A program made the translations under genes and the position numbers. From contig NZ_HG424493.1 of assembly GCF_000336385.2 (NCBI RefSeq), positions 17,202-81,201 on the forward strand: a stretch of 64,000 nt of DNA, in the 5' to 3' direction. A model generated the notes under the pieces. The model saw only the letters and a program-made list of their open reading frames with translations, was not told the DNA's origin and searched no databases. Position 1 is the first letter of the stretch; each line of letters starts with the position of its first letter. Source of the stretch: Lysobacter antibioticus HS124. Lineage in GTDB: Bacteria > Pseudomonadota > Gammaproteobacteria > Xanthomonadales > Xanthomonadaceae. Positions 15,806 to 24,456 of this stretch are shown piece after piece.

Positions 15806-17050
15806 TCACGCCGCCGCCGCGACCGCGGCTTCGGCGCGCCGGCTGTGCCGCTTGAGCAAGGCGATCGCCAACAGCAACAGCGCCATCGGCAGCAGCGACA
15901 GGTAGAACGCGGTGCCGCCGCCGAGGCGGGCGAACAACTGGCCGGTGAGGAACGAGCCGGTGGTGCCGCCGAGCGCGGAGAACACCACGATCAGGCCGGT
16001 CATCGCCGCATGCCGCGACTTCGGCAGCGAACTCAGTACCACCGAGTTGATCGCCGGATAGATCGGCGCCATGAACAGGCCGATCAGCGGGAACACGTAG
16101 GCCGCCAGCGGCGCGTGCGCCCAGGTCATGGACGGGTTGGGCCGGGCGTCTGCGGCCAGCGGCAGAGCCATCACCACCAGCGCGGCCATCGCCGCCACGC
16201 AGGTCATCAGCAGCCAGTGCCACGGCACCCGGCGCAGGGCCAGGCCGGCGCCGAGCCGGCCCAGCGCCAGCGATACGGCGAAGATGCTCGCCGCCTGCAC
16301 GCTCATGGTGGTCGGCAAGTGCAGGATTTCGCGGTTGAAGGTCGGCAGCCAGGTGCCTACGCTCTGTTCGATCAAGACATACAGGAAGGCCGAGGCCAGG
16401 AACACCGCGACCAGCGGCTGGGCGACCAAGCGGAACATGTCGAGGAAGGACTCGCCGGCGGCATGGCCGTCGCGCGCGGCCCGCTCGTCCAGGCGCGAGC
16501 CGGCCAGCAGCAGCACGATCGCCGCGCACAGCGCCGCCAACAGCCAGTACACCCGCAGCCAGACCGGATCGCCGGGCGACTGCGGATCGATGAACCAGGC
16601 GAAGATCCAATAGCCGGCGAGCACGCCGACCATGAACCAGCCTTCGATGATGCTGGTCAGGCTGGCGTGCTGCTGCTTGCCCTCGGTCAACAGGCCGATC
16701 GAGGAGTACACCGAAACCTTGACCAGGGCGAAGGCCACGCCGGTCGCGGCGAACAGCAGCTTGGTCATCCAGAACGAAGCCAGCAGCGGCATCAGCGCGC
16801 AGGCGGCCCCGACCAGGGCCAGCCCGAGCATCATCGCCCGGCGGTAGCCCAGGCGCGGCATCAGGGCGGCGGTCAGGAACGAGACGACCGCGATCGGCAG
16901 GTCCTTGAAGGCTTCCAGGATGCTGGCCTGGCTCTTGTCGATGCCGAAGCCCTGGATCGACTGCAGGATCACCGTGCCGACGCTGTTGAGCAGGATCCCG
17001 AACACCATGTAGGTGAGGATCATCGCCAGGATCGTGCGGCCTCGGTTCAT
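15806..17050 (-). CDS. MFS sugar transporter
   Basis: 414 residues, twelve hydrophobic helices, with no signal peptide. The first half carries MILTYMVFGILLNSVG and the family loop PRLGYRRAMMLGL between helices 2 and 3. It is the last gene of a minus-strand run GH65-PGM, TonB receptor, MFS, starting 217 bp after the receptor stop. In xanthomonads and Caulobacter such a TonB receptor plus MFS carrier pair moves a sugar first across the outer and then across the inner membrane, so the likely substrate is the disaccharide cleaved by the neighbouring GH65 phosphorylase. The last ~15 residues are Ala-rich. Confidence 0.88.
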   Translation of the reverse strand: MNRGRTILAMILTYMVFGILLNSVGTVILQSIQGFGIDKSQASILEAFKDLPIAVVSFLTAALMPRLGYRRAMMLGLALVGAACALMPLLASFWMTKLLFAATGVAFALVKVSVYSSIGLLTEGKQQHASLTSIIEGWFMVGVLAGYWIFAWFIDPQSPGDPVWLRVYWLLAALCAAIVLLLAGSRLDERAARDGHAAGESFLDMFRLVAQPLVAVFLASAFLYVLIEQSVGTWLPTFNREILHLPTTMSVQAASIFAVSLALGRLGAGLALRRVPWHWLLMTCVAAMAALVVMALPLAADARPNPSMTWAHAPLAAYVFPLIGLFMAPIYPAINSVVLSSLPKSRHAAMTGLIVVFSALGGTTGSFLTGQLFARLGGGTAFYLSLLPMALLLLAIALLKRHSRRAEAAVAAAA

Positions 17051-17267
17051 GCGGGCGTGGCTCCGGTGGGCGCTCCGGCGCGGGGCCGGATCAAGCGAAT
17101 AAAAGACCGTTCGCGGCGGCTTGCCAAGTGCGGACGCCGGAGAGAGGGGCAGGGCGACTGCCGCGAGCTCCAGCCGCCGCCAACGGTGAGGTCAGGGCGG
17201 GGTCCCGGGGCCGCGTGGCGCGGTCCCGGGCCGGGCCGCGCCGCCGGGCGGCGGCGCGGGCACCGGA

Positions 17268-19694
17268 TCACCAGCGGTAGGCGGCGGAGAACAGGTAGGA
17301 GCGCCCGGCGATCGGACGGCCCATGAACACGCCGCCGGTGGCCGCGCCGGGCACGCGCACGTTGCCTTCGGTCAGGCCCAACTCGTTGGTGACGTTGCTG
17401 CCGGTGAAGGCGAACTCCCAGTTTTCGCCGACGTGCAGGTTCGCGCCGATGTCGAGCGTGTCGTAGGAGGGCAGCTTCTGGGTGTTGGCCAGGTCGGCGT
17501 AACGGTCGCCGATGCGCGAGTAGGTGGCGAAGATCTTCAGGTCGCCGAACGGCAGGGTCCAGTAGTAGCTGGGGGTGAAGCGGAACTGCTGCTTGGGCTG
17601 GCGCATCACCTGGTTGCCGGTGAACTCGCGGTAGTTCTCGTACTGCGCGTCCAGCCAGATCCCGGTCAGGGTCAGTTCCAGGCCGCCGATCGGACGCACC
17701 GCACCTTCCACTTCCACGCCGTAGGCGCGCGAGTCGCCGACGGTGGTGAAGTTGGTGCCGTCGTCGAGGAAGGCCTGGAACGGGGAGTTGGTGAACTTGT
17801 TGTAGAACGCGGTCAGGTACAGGTCGTAGACGTTGTTGCCGGACTTGAAGCCGAGCTCGTACTGGTCGATTTCCTGGGTCTTGGTGTTGCCGTCGCGCAG
17901 GTTGTCGAACGCCGGCAGCTTGTAGCCCGAGTTGGCGCGGGCGAACACGCTGCTGGTGTCGTTGAGCTTGTAGTTCAGGCCCAGGGTCCAGGAGAAGTGA
18001 TGATCGTTCTGGTCGATGCGCCGGCTGGTCGGCAGCGAGATCGAAGTGGCGTTGTCGTACAGCGTGTTCGGATTGCCGTCCAGGTCGACCGTGGCGGTGT
18101 CGTGCACGGTCCCGTCGACCTGCTGCCATTCGTAGCGCACGCCGCCGTCCAGGCGCAGGCGTTCGTTGATCTGCCACTCGTCGGCCAGGAACACCGCGGT
18201 GTTCTGGCCGTCGTAGTCGCCGCGCAGGGAGAAGAACGAAGTGCCGACGAAGCCGTCGCGGGTGACCTGGCGGCCGTCGGCCAGGCGCAGGTCGATCCGC
18301 CGCGCGTTGTTCTGCGCGGTCAGCAGCATGTTGTTGCCGAGATACCAGGTGTCCTTGGACGAGTAGCGCGCGTAGTAGACGCCGGCGGTGAAGGTATTGC
18401 CCTCGAACAGGTCGCGGCTGAAGCGCAGATCGTTGGTGAACGACTCCAGCTCCTTGTCGACCACCCAGAAGCCGGCGGTCAGCACCTGCTGGTTGGGATC
18501 GACCGCGCCGCCGCCGTTGACGTAGGTGGCGGTGCCGGCGCTGCCGAAGCCGGCGATGTAGTCGGCCATGCGCCGGGGGCTGGCGCCGGTGAACAGGCCG
18601 TTGGTCGGGGCGCTGCCGCTGACGTAGTTGACCCGGTCGCTGATGGTCCAGTCGCCGACGTAGAAATCCATCGAGGCGCCGAACACGTCGAGGTTGATGC
18701 CGCGGCCCTCGGCCAAGTCGCGGCGGATGCGGGTGCCGGGGCCGGTGGGGATGTCGACGTGGCGGAAGTCGTTGCCGAGCAGGGTGCCGGTTTGCGCGTC
18801 CAGGCCCGGGAAGCTCGACAAGCTGCTGCCGTTGTTGCGCGACAGCAGCGGAATCGGGGTGAAGAAGGCGTTCTTGTCGTTGGTGTGGCGGGCGTAGACC
18901 GTGACCTCGCCGCTGTCCCAGCTGTGGGTCAGGGTGGCGCTGAGCTGGCCGCCCTTGTCGGCCGGGAACTGCGTGTCGCGCACGCCGTCGGTGACGCGGT
19001 AGAAACCGCCGACGCTGTAGTACCAGCCTTCGCCGAGCTTGCCGCTGTTGAACAGATCGACGCGGCGGAAGTTGTCGCTGCCCAGGCCGATGCGCACGCT
19101 GCCGGCCGGCTCTTCGCCGCCCTTCTTCTGGATGAAGTTGACCGTCGCGCCGGGCTGGCCGTTGGAGAAGATCGGGCTCGGGCCGCCGCGCAGCACTTCC
19201 ATGCGCTCGACCGTGTCGTCCATCCGGAACAGGGTCGAATTCTCCAGGAACGACAGGGTCGGCGGCGGATACAGCGGCGCGCCGTCCATCTGCACGGTTA
19301 CGAACGGCGCGTCGCCTTCGGAGGGCATGCCGCGCACGAAGATGTTGGCGCCGGTGCTGCCGCCGGCCGATTCGGCCCACACGCCGGGCACGACCTTGAG
19401 CGCGTCGGCGGTGCTCAGCGGCACCGCTTCCTGGATCTGCTCCAGCGAGGCGGTGGTGATCGAGAAACTGGCGTCGCGCTTGCGCAGGCCCTTGAAGCGC
19501 GCGGTGCCGCTGACCACGATCGCGTCGAGGGTGGTGGCCGACTCCTTGCCGTCGGCGGTCGCGGCGGCCGGCGCGGCGGGCTGCTGGGCCGCGCTTTCCT
19601 GGGCCAGGACGGCGCCCGGGGCCAGCGCGGCGGCGATCGCCGCGGACAGGGCGTAGCGGATCAGGCGAGCTTGCTTGGACGATGCGCGTTGCAT
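17268..19694 (-). CDS. TonB-dependent receptor of the disaccharide island
   Basis: 808 residues. The signal peptide ends at AVLAQES; the TonB box region is TTLDAIVVSGTARFKGLRKR, the plug contains LSTADALKVVPGVW and MEVLRGGPSPIFSNGQPGAT, and the barrel ends in the aromatic AYRW. The start at 19694 was chosen because GGGGAG stands six bases upstream; an ATG at 19712 would add six residues. It follows the GH65-PGM gene by 85 bp on the same strand and precedes an MFS carrier, so it is probably the outer-membrane port for an alpha-glucosyl disaccharide. The plug (FVRGMPSEGDAPFVTVQMDG) is of the kind seen in xanthomonad carbohydrate-utilisation loci. Confidence 0.92.
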   Translation of the reverse strand: MQRASSKQARLIRYALSAAIAAALAPGAVLAQESAAQQPAAPAAATADGKESATTLDAIVVSGTARFKGLRKRDASFSITTASLEQIQEAVPLSTADALKVVPGVWAESAGGSTGANIFVRGMPSEGDAPFVTVQMDGAPLYPPPTLSFLENSTLFRMDDTVERMEVLRGGPSPIFSNGQPGATVNFIQKKGGEEPAGSVRIGLGSDNFRRVDLFNSGKLGEGWYYSVGGFYRVTDGVRDTQFPADKGGQLSATLTHSWDSGEVTVYARHTNDKNAFFTPIPLLSRNNGSSLSSFPGLDAQTGTLLGNDFRHVDIPTGPGTRIRRDLAEGRGINLDVFGASMDFYVGDWTISDRVNYVSGSAPTNGLFTGASPRRMADYIAGFGSAGTATYVNGGGAVDPNQQVLTAGFWVVDKELESFTNDLRFSRDLFEGNTFTAGVYYARYSSKDTWYLGNNMLLTAQNNARRIDLRLADGRQVTRDGFVGTSFFSLRGDYDGQNTAVFLADEWQINERLRLDGGVRYEWQQVDGTVHDTATVDLDGNPNTLYDNATSISLPTSRRIDQNDHHFSWTLGLNYKLNDTSSVFARANSGYKLPAFDNLRDGNTKTQEIDQYELGFKSGNNVYDLYLTAFYNKFTNSPFQAFLDDGTNFTTVGDSRAYGVEVEGAVRPIGGLELTLTGIWLDAQYENYREFTGNQVMRQPKQQFRFTPSYYWTLPFGDLKIFATYSRIGDRYADLANTQKLPSYDTLDIGANLHVGENWEFAFTGSNVTNELGLTEGNVRVPGAATGGVFMGRPIAGRSYLFSAAYRW

Positions 19695-19779
19695 GGTGTT
19701 CTCCCCACTCATCTGAAGTTCTCTTGCTCGGATTGCGGTTGGCGGTCGGGTCTGCCGCGGCGGTGCATGCCGCGCGCGG

Positions 19780-22700
19780 TCAGGGCGAAACGAAGGCGTC
19801 CAGATCGAAGCCGGCGATCGCGTCGAGGCAGGCGTCGGCGCCGGACAGGGCGGCCGGGGCGCCGATGCCGACTGCGGCCATGCCGGCGCGCTTGATCGCG
19901 ATCACGCCGGCGGCGGCGTCCTCGATGCCGATGCATTGCGCCGGAGGCACGGCGAGGGCGGCGGCGACGTCGAGGAAAATGTCGGGTTCGGGCTTGGCGC
20001 GGGCGATGCGCGCGGCATCGGCGATGTAGTCGAAACGCCGGCCGATGCCGAGCCGTTCCAGCAGGGCGGCGGCATTGCGGCTGGCCGAGGCCAGGCCGAG
20101 CTTGAGGCCGCGGGCGCGCGCCTGTTCGAGCAGGCGCTCGACGCCCGGGAACAGATCGGCCGGAGTAACGGCGGCGATCGCCTCGACGTAGTAAGCGTTC
20201 TTGCGCTCGGCCAGGGCCTGCTTGGCTTCGGCGCTGAGCACTCGTCCGGCGTGGCGCAGGATGATCTCCAGCGAGGCCATCCGGTCGACGCCCTTGAGCT
20301 GTTCGTTGACGTGCCGGTCGAACGGCAGGCCCTCTTCGTCGGCCATGCGCTTCCAGGCGCGGTAATGGGTCTGGGCGGTGTCGGTCAGGACCCCGTCGAG
20401 ATCGAAGATCAGCGCTTGCGCGGGACGCGGGAAGCTCTGCCGCACCGGGCCGCCCGGCGCCGCCAGGGGCGCGCGCTGCGGTTCGTCGACGCGCAATCCG
20501 ATGCGCCGGCCCGCGTGCTCGATGCTCAGCGGCGCGCCGTCGAGCAGGCGGTACTCCACGCCGTCGCGATCGATCTTCAGGCGCAGGCGCCGGCCGCGCC
20601 AGCGCAGGCCGAAGCCGTAGCCGCGCCAGCCGGCGGGCAGGGTGGGGGCGAAGCTCAACTGTCCGTCGTGGCTGCGCAGCCCGGCGAAACCGGCGCTCAG
20701 GCCCAGCCAGGTGCCGGCCAACGCCGCCATGTGCACGCCGTGGTCGGTGTTGCCGTGCAGATCGTCGAGGTCGACGCGCAGGTTGTCGTTGAAAAAGCGT
20801 TCGGCCTGCGCGGGGTGGCCGACTTCGCTGGCGAGAATGCCGAACACCGATGCCGACAGGGTCGAGTCGTGGGTGGTGACGGCTTCGTAGTAGTCGTAGC
20901 TGCGGCGCTTGATGTCGGCGGGAATGCCGTGGCCGGCCAGGACCAGGGCCATGACCACGTCGGCCTGTTTGCAGATTTGGTGCCGGTACAGGCTCAGTGG
21001 GTGGAAATCCAGCAACAGCGGGCGATGCTCGCCCTCGCGGCGCGGGAACGGCCAGCGCGGCTTGCTCAGGAAAGTGTCGTCCTGGGCGTAGATGCCCAAG
21101 GCCGGGTCGTAGTGCAGGAACATGGTCTCGCCGGCGCGCCGCCACAGCGCCGGCTCGTGCGCCTGCACGCCCAGCCGCGCGGCCAGCGCCTGCGCCTGGT
21201 GGGGGCGCCGTTCCTGCAACAGCTCCCAGACCTGCGCGGCGCGCAGCAGATGCTGCTGGGCCATGCGGTTGGTGTAGAAGTTGTTGTCGACCAGGGCGGT
21301 GTACTCGTCCGGGCCGGTGACGCCGTGGATGCAGAACGCGCCGCCGCGGCGGGCGTCGAAATGGCCGACCTGCGGCCAGATGCGCGCGGTTTCGAACAGG
21401 ATCTCGGCGCCGCTTTCGAGCAGGAAGTCGAGGTCTTCGGTGGCGTCGAAGTACAGGCCGATCGCGTACGCGACCGCGGCGTTGATGTGGTAGGCGGCCG
21501 AGCCCGAGGGATAGTGCGCCGAGCATTCGCCGCCGGTGATGGTGCGCCAGGGGAACAGGGCGCCGTGCGGGTGGTTCATCTCGCGCGCGTGCCGGCGCGC
21601 CGGCTCCAGCGCCGCGTAGCGCGCGTGCAGCATGGCGCGCGCGACGTCCGGCGCGGTGTAGACCATCACCGGCAGCATGAAGGCCTCGGTGTCCCAGAAA
21701 TAATGGCCTTCGTAGCCCTCGCCGGTCAGGCCCTTGGCCGCGGTGCCGTTGACGCCGTCGCGGCCGGCCGACTGCAGCAGGTGGAACAGATTGAAGCGCA
21801 GCGCCTGCTCGGCCGCGGCGTCGCCGTCGATCGACAGTTCGGCGCCGCGCCAAAAGTGCGCCAGCGCCGCGGACTGGCGCGCGGCGAGCGCGTCGAAACC
21901 GAGCGCGGCCGCCTGTTCCAGCGCGCTTTGCGCGCGCTGCACCAGCCCGGCCTCGTCGTTGTGGCTGAGGTAGGCGACGAACTTCTCCAGGCCGACGCTT
22001 TGCCCGGGTTGCAACTGCGCTTCGTAGCGTTGCCGGACGGCGTCGCCCTCGACGCCGGCCTGCGCCGCGTGGAGTCCGGCGGCGATGCGGTGGCCTTGCG
22101 CGCAGACCACGCGCAGATTGCTGCGCCGGGTGGATTGCAGGACGTGCGCGCCGTGTGCGTCGGCGTGCGCCGACAGCAGTTGCAAACCTTCCGCCGACGC
22201 CACGCCGATGCGCGGGTCGTCGCCTTGCTCGGCGGCCTGATGGCCGCATTCGATCGCCGAGACCAGGCTCAACGGGCCGCTGTAGTCGATCGATTCGACC
22301 CGATAGCGGATCGCCAGCAAGTCCACGCCGTCGTGGCCGCTGTCGAACGGCAGCACGCGTTCGGCATGGATCTGCAGGGTCTGGCCCTGCGGCGTGCGCA
22401 GGCGCAGGCGGCGCGCGCTGCGGCCGTGGCGCAGGTCGAGGCTGCGTTCGAAGTCCAGCCACTGCGCCCGGTCCGGCTCCAGGCGCTGGGCGCCGAGCCA
22501 GACCGCAATGCGCTGGCCGTCGGCGACCGGCAGGCGGGTGTCGGTGTGGCGGGCGAAACCGGGGAAGCGCTCGTGGTAGTGGATCGGGTGCTTCTCGTAG
22601 ACCGCAGCCAGGAAGCTGCCGTCGCTGCCGCCGGCGGCCTCTTCGAAGCCGCCGCGCACGCCCAGGGAACCGTTGGCGAGCGCGAACAGGGTTTCGTCGC

Positions 22701-22794
22701 GACGACGCCGGGCCGGGTCGAATCCGCGCTGCTGCAACAGCCAGGCATCGGCGACGACATCGGGGGAGGGCGACTGGGTTTGAGGCTGGGTCAC
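19780..22794 (-). CDS. GH65 disaccharide phosphorylase fused to beta-phosphoglucomutase
   Basis: 1004 residues, GTG start. Residues about 15-785 are a GH65 inverting phosphorylase: GSLGVRGGFEE near the N-terminus, EGYEGHYFWDTEAFMLP, and GPDEYTALVDNNFYTN with Glu497 in the place of the family general acid. Residues about 790-1004 are a complete HAD-type beta-phosphoglucomutase: FDLDGVLTDTAQTHYRAWKR (nucleophile Asp and acid/base Asp two later), NEQLKGVDR, LGLASASRN, KPEPDIF and GIEDAAAG. The fusion should turn a disaccharide plus phosphate into glucose and glucose-6-phosphate in one polypeptide. Candidate substrates are maltose, trehalose, kojibiose or nigerose. Preceded by a clear operator. 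Confidence 0.93.
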   Translation of the reverse strand: MTQPQTQSPSPDVVADAWLLQQRGFDPARRRRDETLFALANGSLGVRGGFEEAAGGSDGSFLAAVYEKHPIHYHERFPGFARHTDTRLPVADGQRIAVWLGAQRLEPDRAQWLDFERSLDLRHGRSARRLRLRTPQGQTLQIHAERVLPFDSGHDGVDLLAIRYRVESIDYSGPLSLVSAIECGHQAAEQGDDPRIGVASAEGLQLLSAHADAHGAHVLQSTRRSNLRVVCAQGHRIAAGLHAAQAGVEGDAVRQRYEAQLQPGQSVGLEKFVAYLSHNDEAGLVQRAQSALEQAAALGFDALAARQSAALAHFWRGAELSIDGDAAAEQALRFNLFHLLQSAGRDGVNGTAAKGLTGEGYEGHYFWDTEAFMLPVMVYTAPDVARAMLHARYAALEPARRHAREMNHPHGALFPWRTITGGECSAHYPSGSAAYHINAAVAYAIGLYFDATEDLDFLLESGAEILFETARIWPQVGHFDARRGGAFCIHGVTGPDEYTALVDNNFYTNRMAQQHLLRAAQVWELLQERRPHQAQALAARLGVQAHEPALWRRAGETMFLHYDPALGIYAQDDTFLSKPRWPFPRREGEHRPLLLDFHPLSLYRHQICKQADVVMALVLAGHGIPADIKRRSYDYYEAVTTHDSTLSASVFGILASEVGHPAQAERFFNDNLRVDLDDLHGNTDHGVHMAALAGTWLGLSAGFAGLRSHDGQLSFAPTLPAGWRGYGFGLRWRGRRLRLKIDRDGVEYRLLDGAPLSIEHAGRRIGLRVDEPQRAPLAAPGGPVRQSFPRPAQALIFDLDGVLTDTAQTHYRAWKRMADEEGLPFDRHVNEQLKGVDRMASLEIILRHAGRVLSAEAKQALAERKNAYYVEAIAAVTPADLFPGVERLLEQARARGLKLGLASASRNAAALLERLGIGRRFDYIADAARIARAKPEPDIFLDVAAALAVPPAQCIGIEDAAAGVIAIKRAGMAAVGIGAPAALSGADACLDAIAGFDLDAFVSP

Positions 22795-23104
22795 GCGGGG
22801 CGGGTCCTGGAGCGGCGTTGCGCGGACCCTAGGGATCGACTGTTATCGATGTCAAGTTATCGATAACAGTCTTGCGATTCAATGTGCTCTCGACGGCTGC
22901 TCGGCGACCGCTTTCAGGGCCGTCCGGACGTTGTGCGAACGAATCGGATCAATTGCTTAGCCGTATGTTGCGGCGCGTCATGCGCGAGCCTGCGAACGCC
23001 TTGCGCGCGTTGCGTCGCAACATGACGCTGCGCACGTCCTGCGCGATGCGTCACGATGTGCGCGCACCGCGACAGCGCTCGGCGGCATCGCGGATACGAC
23101 GGAG
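22795..23104. other. 310-bp region between lacI-type gene and GH65 gene
   Basis: Contains the promoter/operator for the GH65 operon (22839-22870). Between 22880 and 23104 no gene is seen; ATGTTGCG at 22965-22972 and CGCAACAT at 23016-23023 form an eight-base inverted repeat downstream of the repressor gene stop. Confidence 0.6.
22839..22870. promoter_or_regulatory. LacI-type operator: 12-bp inverted repeat plus internal palindrome
   Basis: ACTGTTATCGAT (22839-22850) and ATCGATAACAGT (22859-22870) are perfect inverted copies separated by eight bases. The right arm with its flank also makes a complete 12-bp palindrome GTTATCGATAAC (22856-22867) with the central CG usual for LacI-family operators. 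It lies 45 bp upstream of the GH65 GTG, in a sequence much richer in A+T than its surroundings. The obvious binder is the LacI protein encoded at 23105-24118. Confidence 0.8.
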
Positions 23105-24118
23105 TCAGGTGACCCGCGCGACCAGATGGGTCGGCAGGATTTCCGATTGCGCCGGGCGGCCTTCGATCAGGGCCAGGATCTTGCGCGCCAGCAACACGCC
23201 GGCGTCGACGAAGTTCTGATGGATCGAGGTCAGCGGCGGCAGGTAGGTCGCGCCCAGGGGGGTGTCGTCGTAACCGATCACCGACACGTCCTCGGGCACG
23301 CGTCGGCCGCGTTCGATCAAGGCCCGGATCGCGCCGATCGCGAGCAGATCGCTGGCGGCGAACAGCGCGTCGAACTGCGGGTGCTGGTCGAGCAGGGCAT
23401 GCACGGCCTGAGCGCCGGCGCTGACGGTGAAATGGCCCACCACCGGGGTCAGCGGTTCGATGCCGTGTCCGGCCAGGGTCGAGCGGAAGCCGTCCAGGCG
23501 CTCGGCGAACTCGCCGTGGGCGCTGTCGCCGAGGAATACCGGCCGGCGTCGGCCCAGGGCCAGGAAGCGTTCGGCGGCGAGTTTGCCGCCGCGCTGGTTG
23601 TCGCTGCCGACCACGATCTGCGATTCGTGCCGGCTGACCGCGCCCCATACCACCATCGGCCGACCCCAGCGCCGCACTTCGTGCATCGCATCCTCGTGCG
23701 CGCCCTGGCCGAGCAGGATCACCCCGTCGGCGGCCTGCACGCTGGGCAGGGAACCGCCCTGCAGCGAGGTCAGCAGCACGCTGTAGCCGGCCGAGGTCAG
23801 TTCCTGGCTGATGCCGCCGAGCAAATCCAGCGGGTAGGAGCCGGACATCTGCCGTTCGACGGTCGGTTTCATTTCCACCACCACCGCCACGGTCATGCTG
23901 CGGCGCAGGCGCAGGTTGCGCGCGCTGATGTTGAACTGATAGCCCTGTTGTTCGGCCAGTTCCTTGATCCGGGCGCGGGTCTCCGGGTTGACCAGCGGAC
24001 TGTCGCGCAGGGCGCGCGACACCGTGATCGCCGAAACCCCGGCCAGCTCGGCCAGGTCGGCCATGGTCAGGGGGGCGCCGGTTTTGCGGGGCGGCTGGGA
24101 GGCGCGCGGTCGGCTCAT
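23105..24118 (-). CDS. LacI-family transcriptional repressor
   Basis: 337 residues. The N-terminal LacI helix-turn-helix is LTMADLAELAGVSAITVSRA at about residues 17-36 with hinge helix region NISARNLRLRRS. The C-terminal part is a periplasmic-binding-protein-like sensor (GVILLGQGAHEDAM, FAASDLLAIGAIRAL, VSVIGYDDTPLGATYLPPLT). The ATG at 24118 gives the conventional length; the open frame reaches 40 codons further without similarity and no Shine-Dalgarno site precedes 24118, so the mRNA may be short-leadered. It probably represses the downstream GH65/TonB/MFS genes through the operator at 22839-22870. Confidence 0.92.
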   Translation of the reverse strand: MSRPRASQPPRKTGAPLTMADLAELAGVSAITVSRALRDSPLVNPETRARIKELAEQQGYQFNISARNLRLRRSMTVAVVVEMKPTVERQMSGSYPLDLLGGISQELTSAGYSVLLTSLQGGSLPSVQAADGVILLGQGAHEDAMHEVRRWGRPMVVWGAVSRHESQIVVGSDNQRGGKLAAERFLALGRRRPVFLGDSAHGEFAERLDGFRSTLAGHGIEPLTPVVGHFTVSAGAQAVHALLDQHPQFDALFAASDLLAIGAIRALIERGRRVPEDVSVIGYDDTPLGATYLPPLTSIHQNFVDAGVLLARKILALIEGRPAQSEILPTHLVARVT

Positions 24119-24456
24119 GCGGGGCGGCGGGCTCGGTTCGGTAGAAGTGGGGGCGGCTCGGGCGGAGCACGCTTGACTGTTTATCACGCCCGGCGGCCGG
24201 TCTTGCCAACCGCGGTCGCCGCCGACCCGATTGGGCAAGGCCGGGCCTTGGCCGGCCGCGGCGGCGCCGCCGGCACGGCGATCGGCGGCGGACCGCGCTG
24301 CGCCGTTGTCGACGGCGGGCTCGGCCGGGGTTCGCTATACTCGCGAAGAAGCGCGGTCGCCACCGTGTGCGGCCCAGTGGATTCAATCACTTGGCTTAGC
24401 TATCTAACCTAATTTCACGGCTGCGCCCCCGGGCGCGCCAGAGGCCACACCGCCGC
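24119..24456. other. 338-bp divergent intergenic region lacI-type gene / smc
   Basis: No gene is seen. A GC-rich half near the repressor gene is followed by an AT-richer half near smc with a TATACT box at 24336-24341 and the stretch ending CTAACCTAATTTCACGG just before smc. Confidence 0.55.
24336..24341 (+). promoter_or_regulatory. Possible -10 box (TATACT) upstream of smc
   Basis: A near-consensus sigma-70 -10 hexamer about 115 bp before the smc start; no good -35 at 16-18 bp. Low certainty. Confidence 0.35.
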
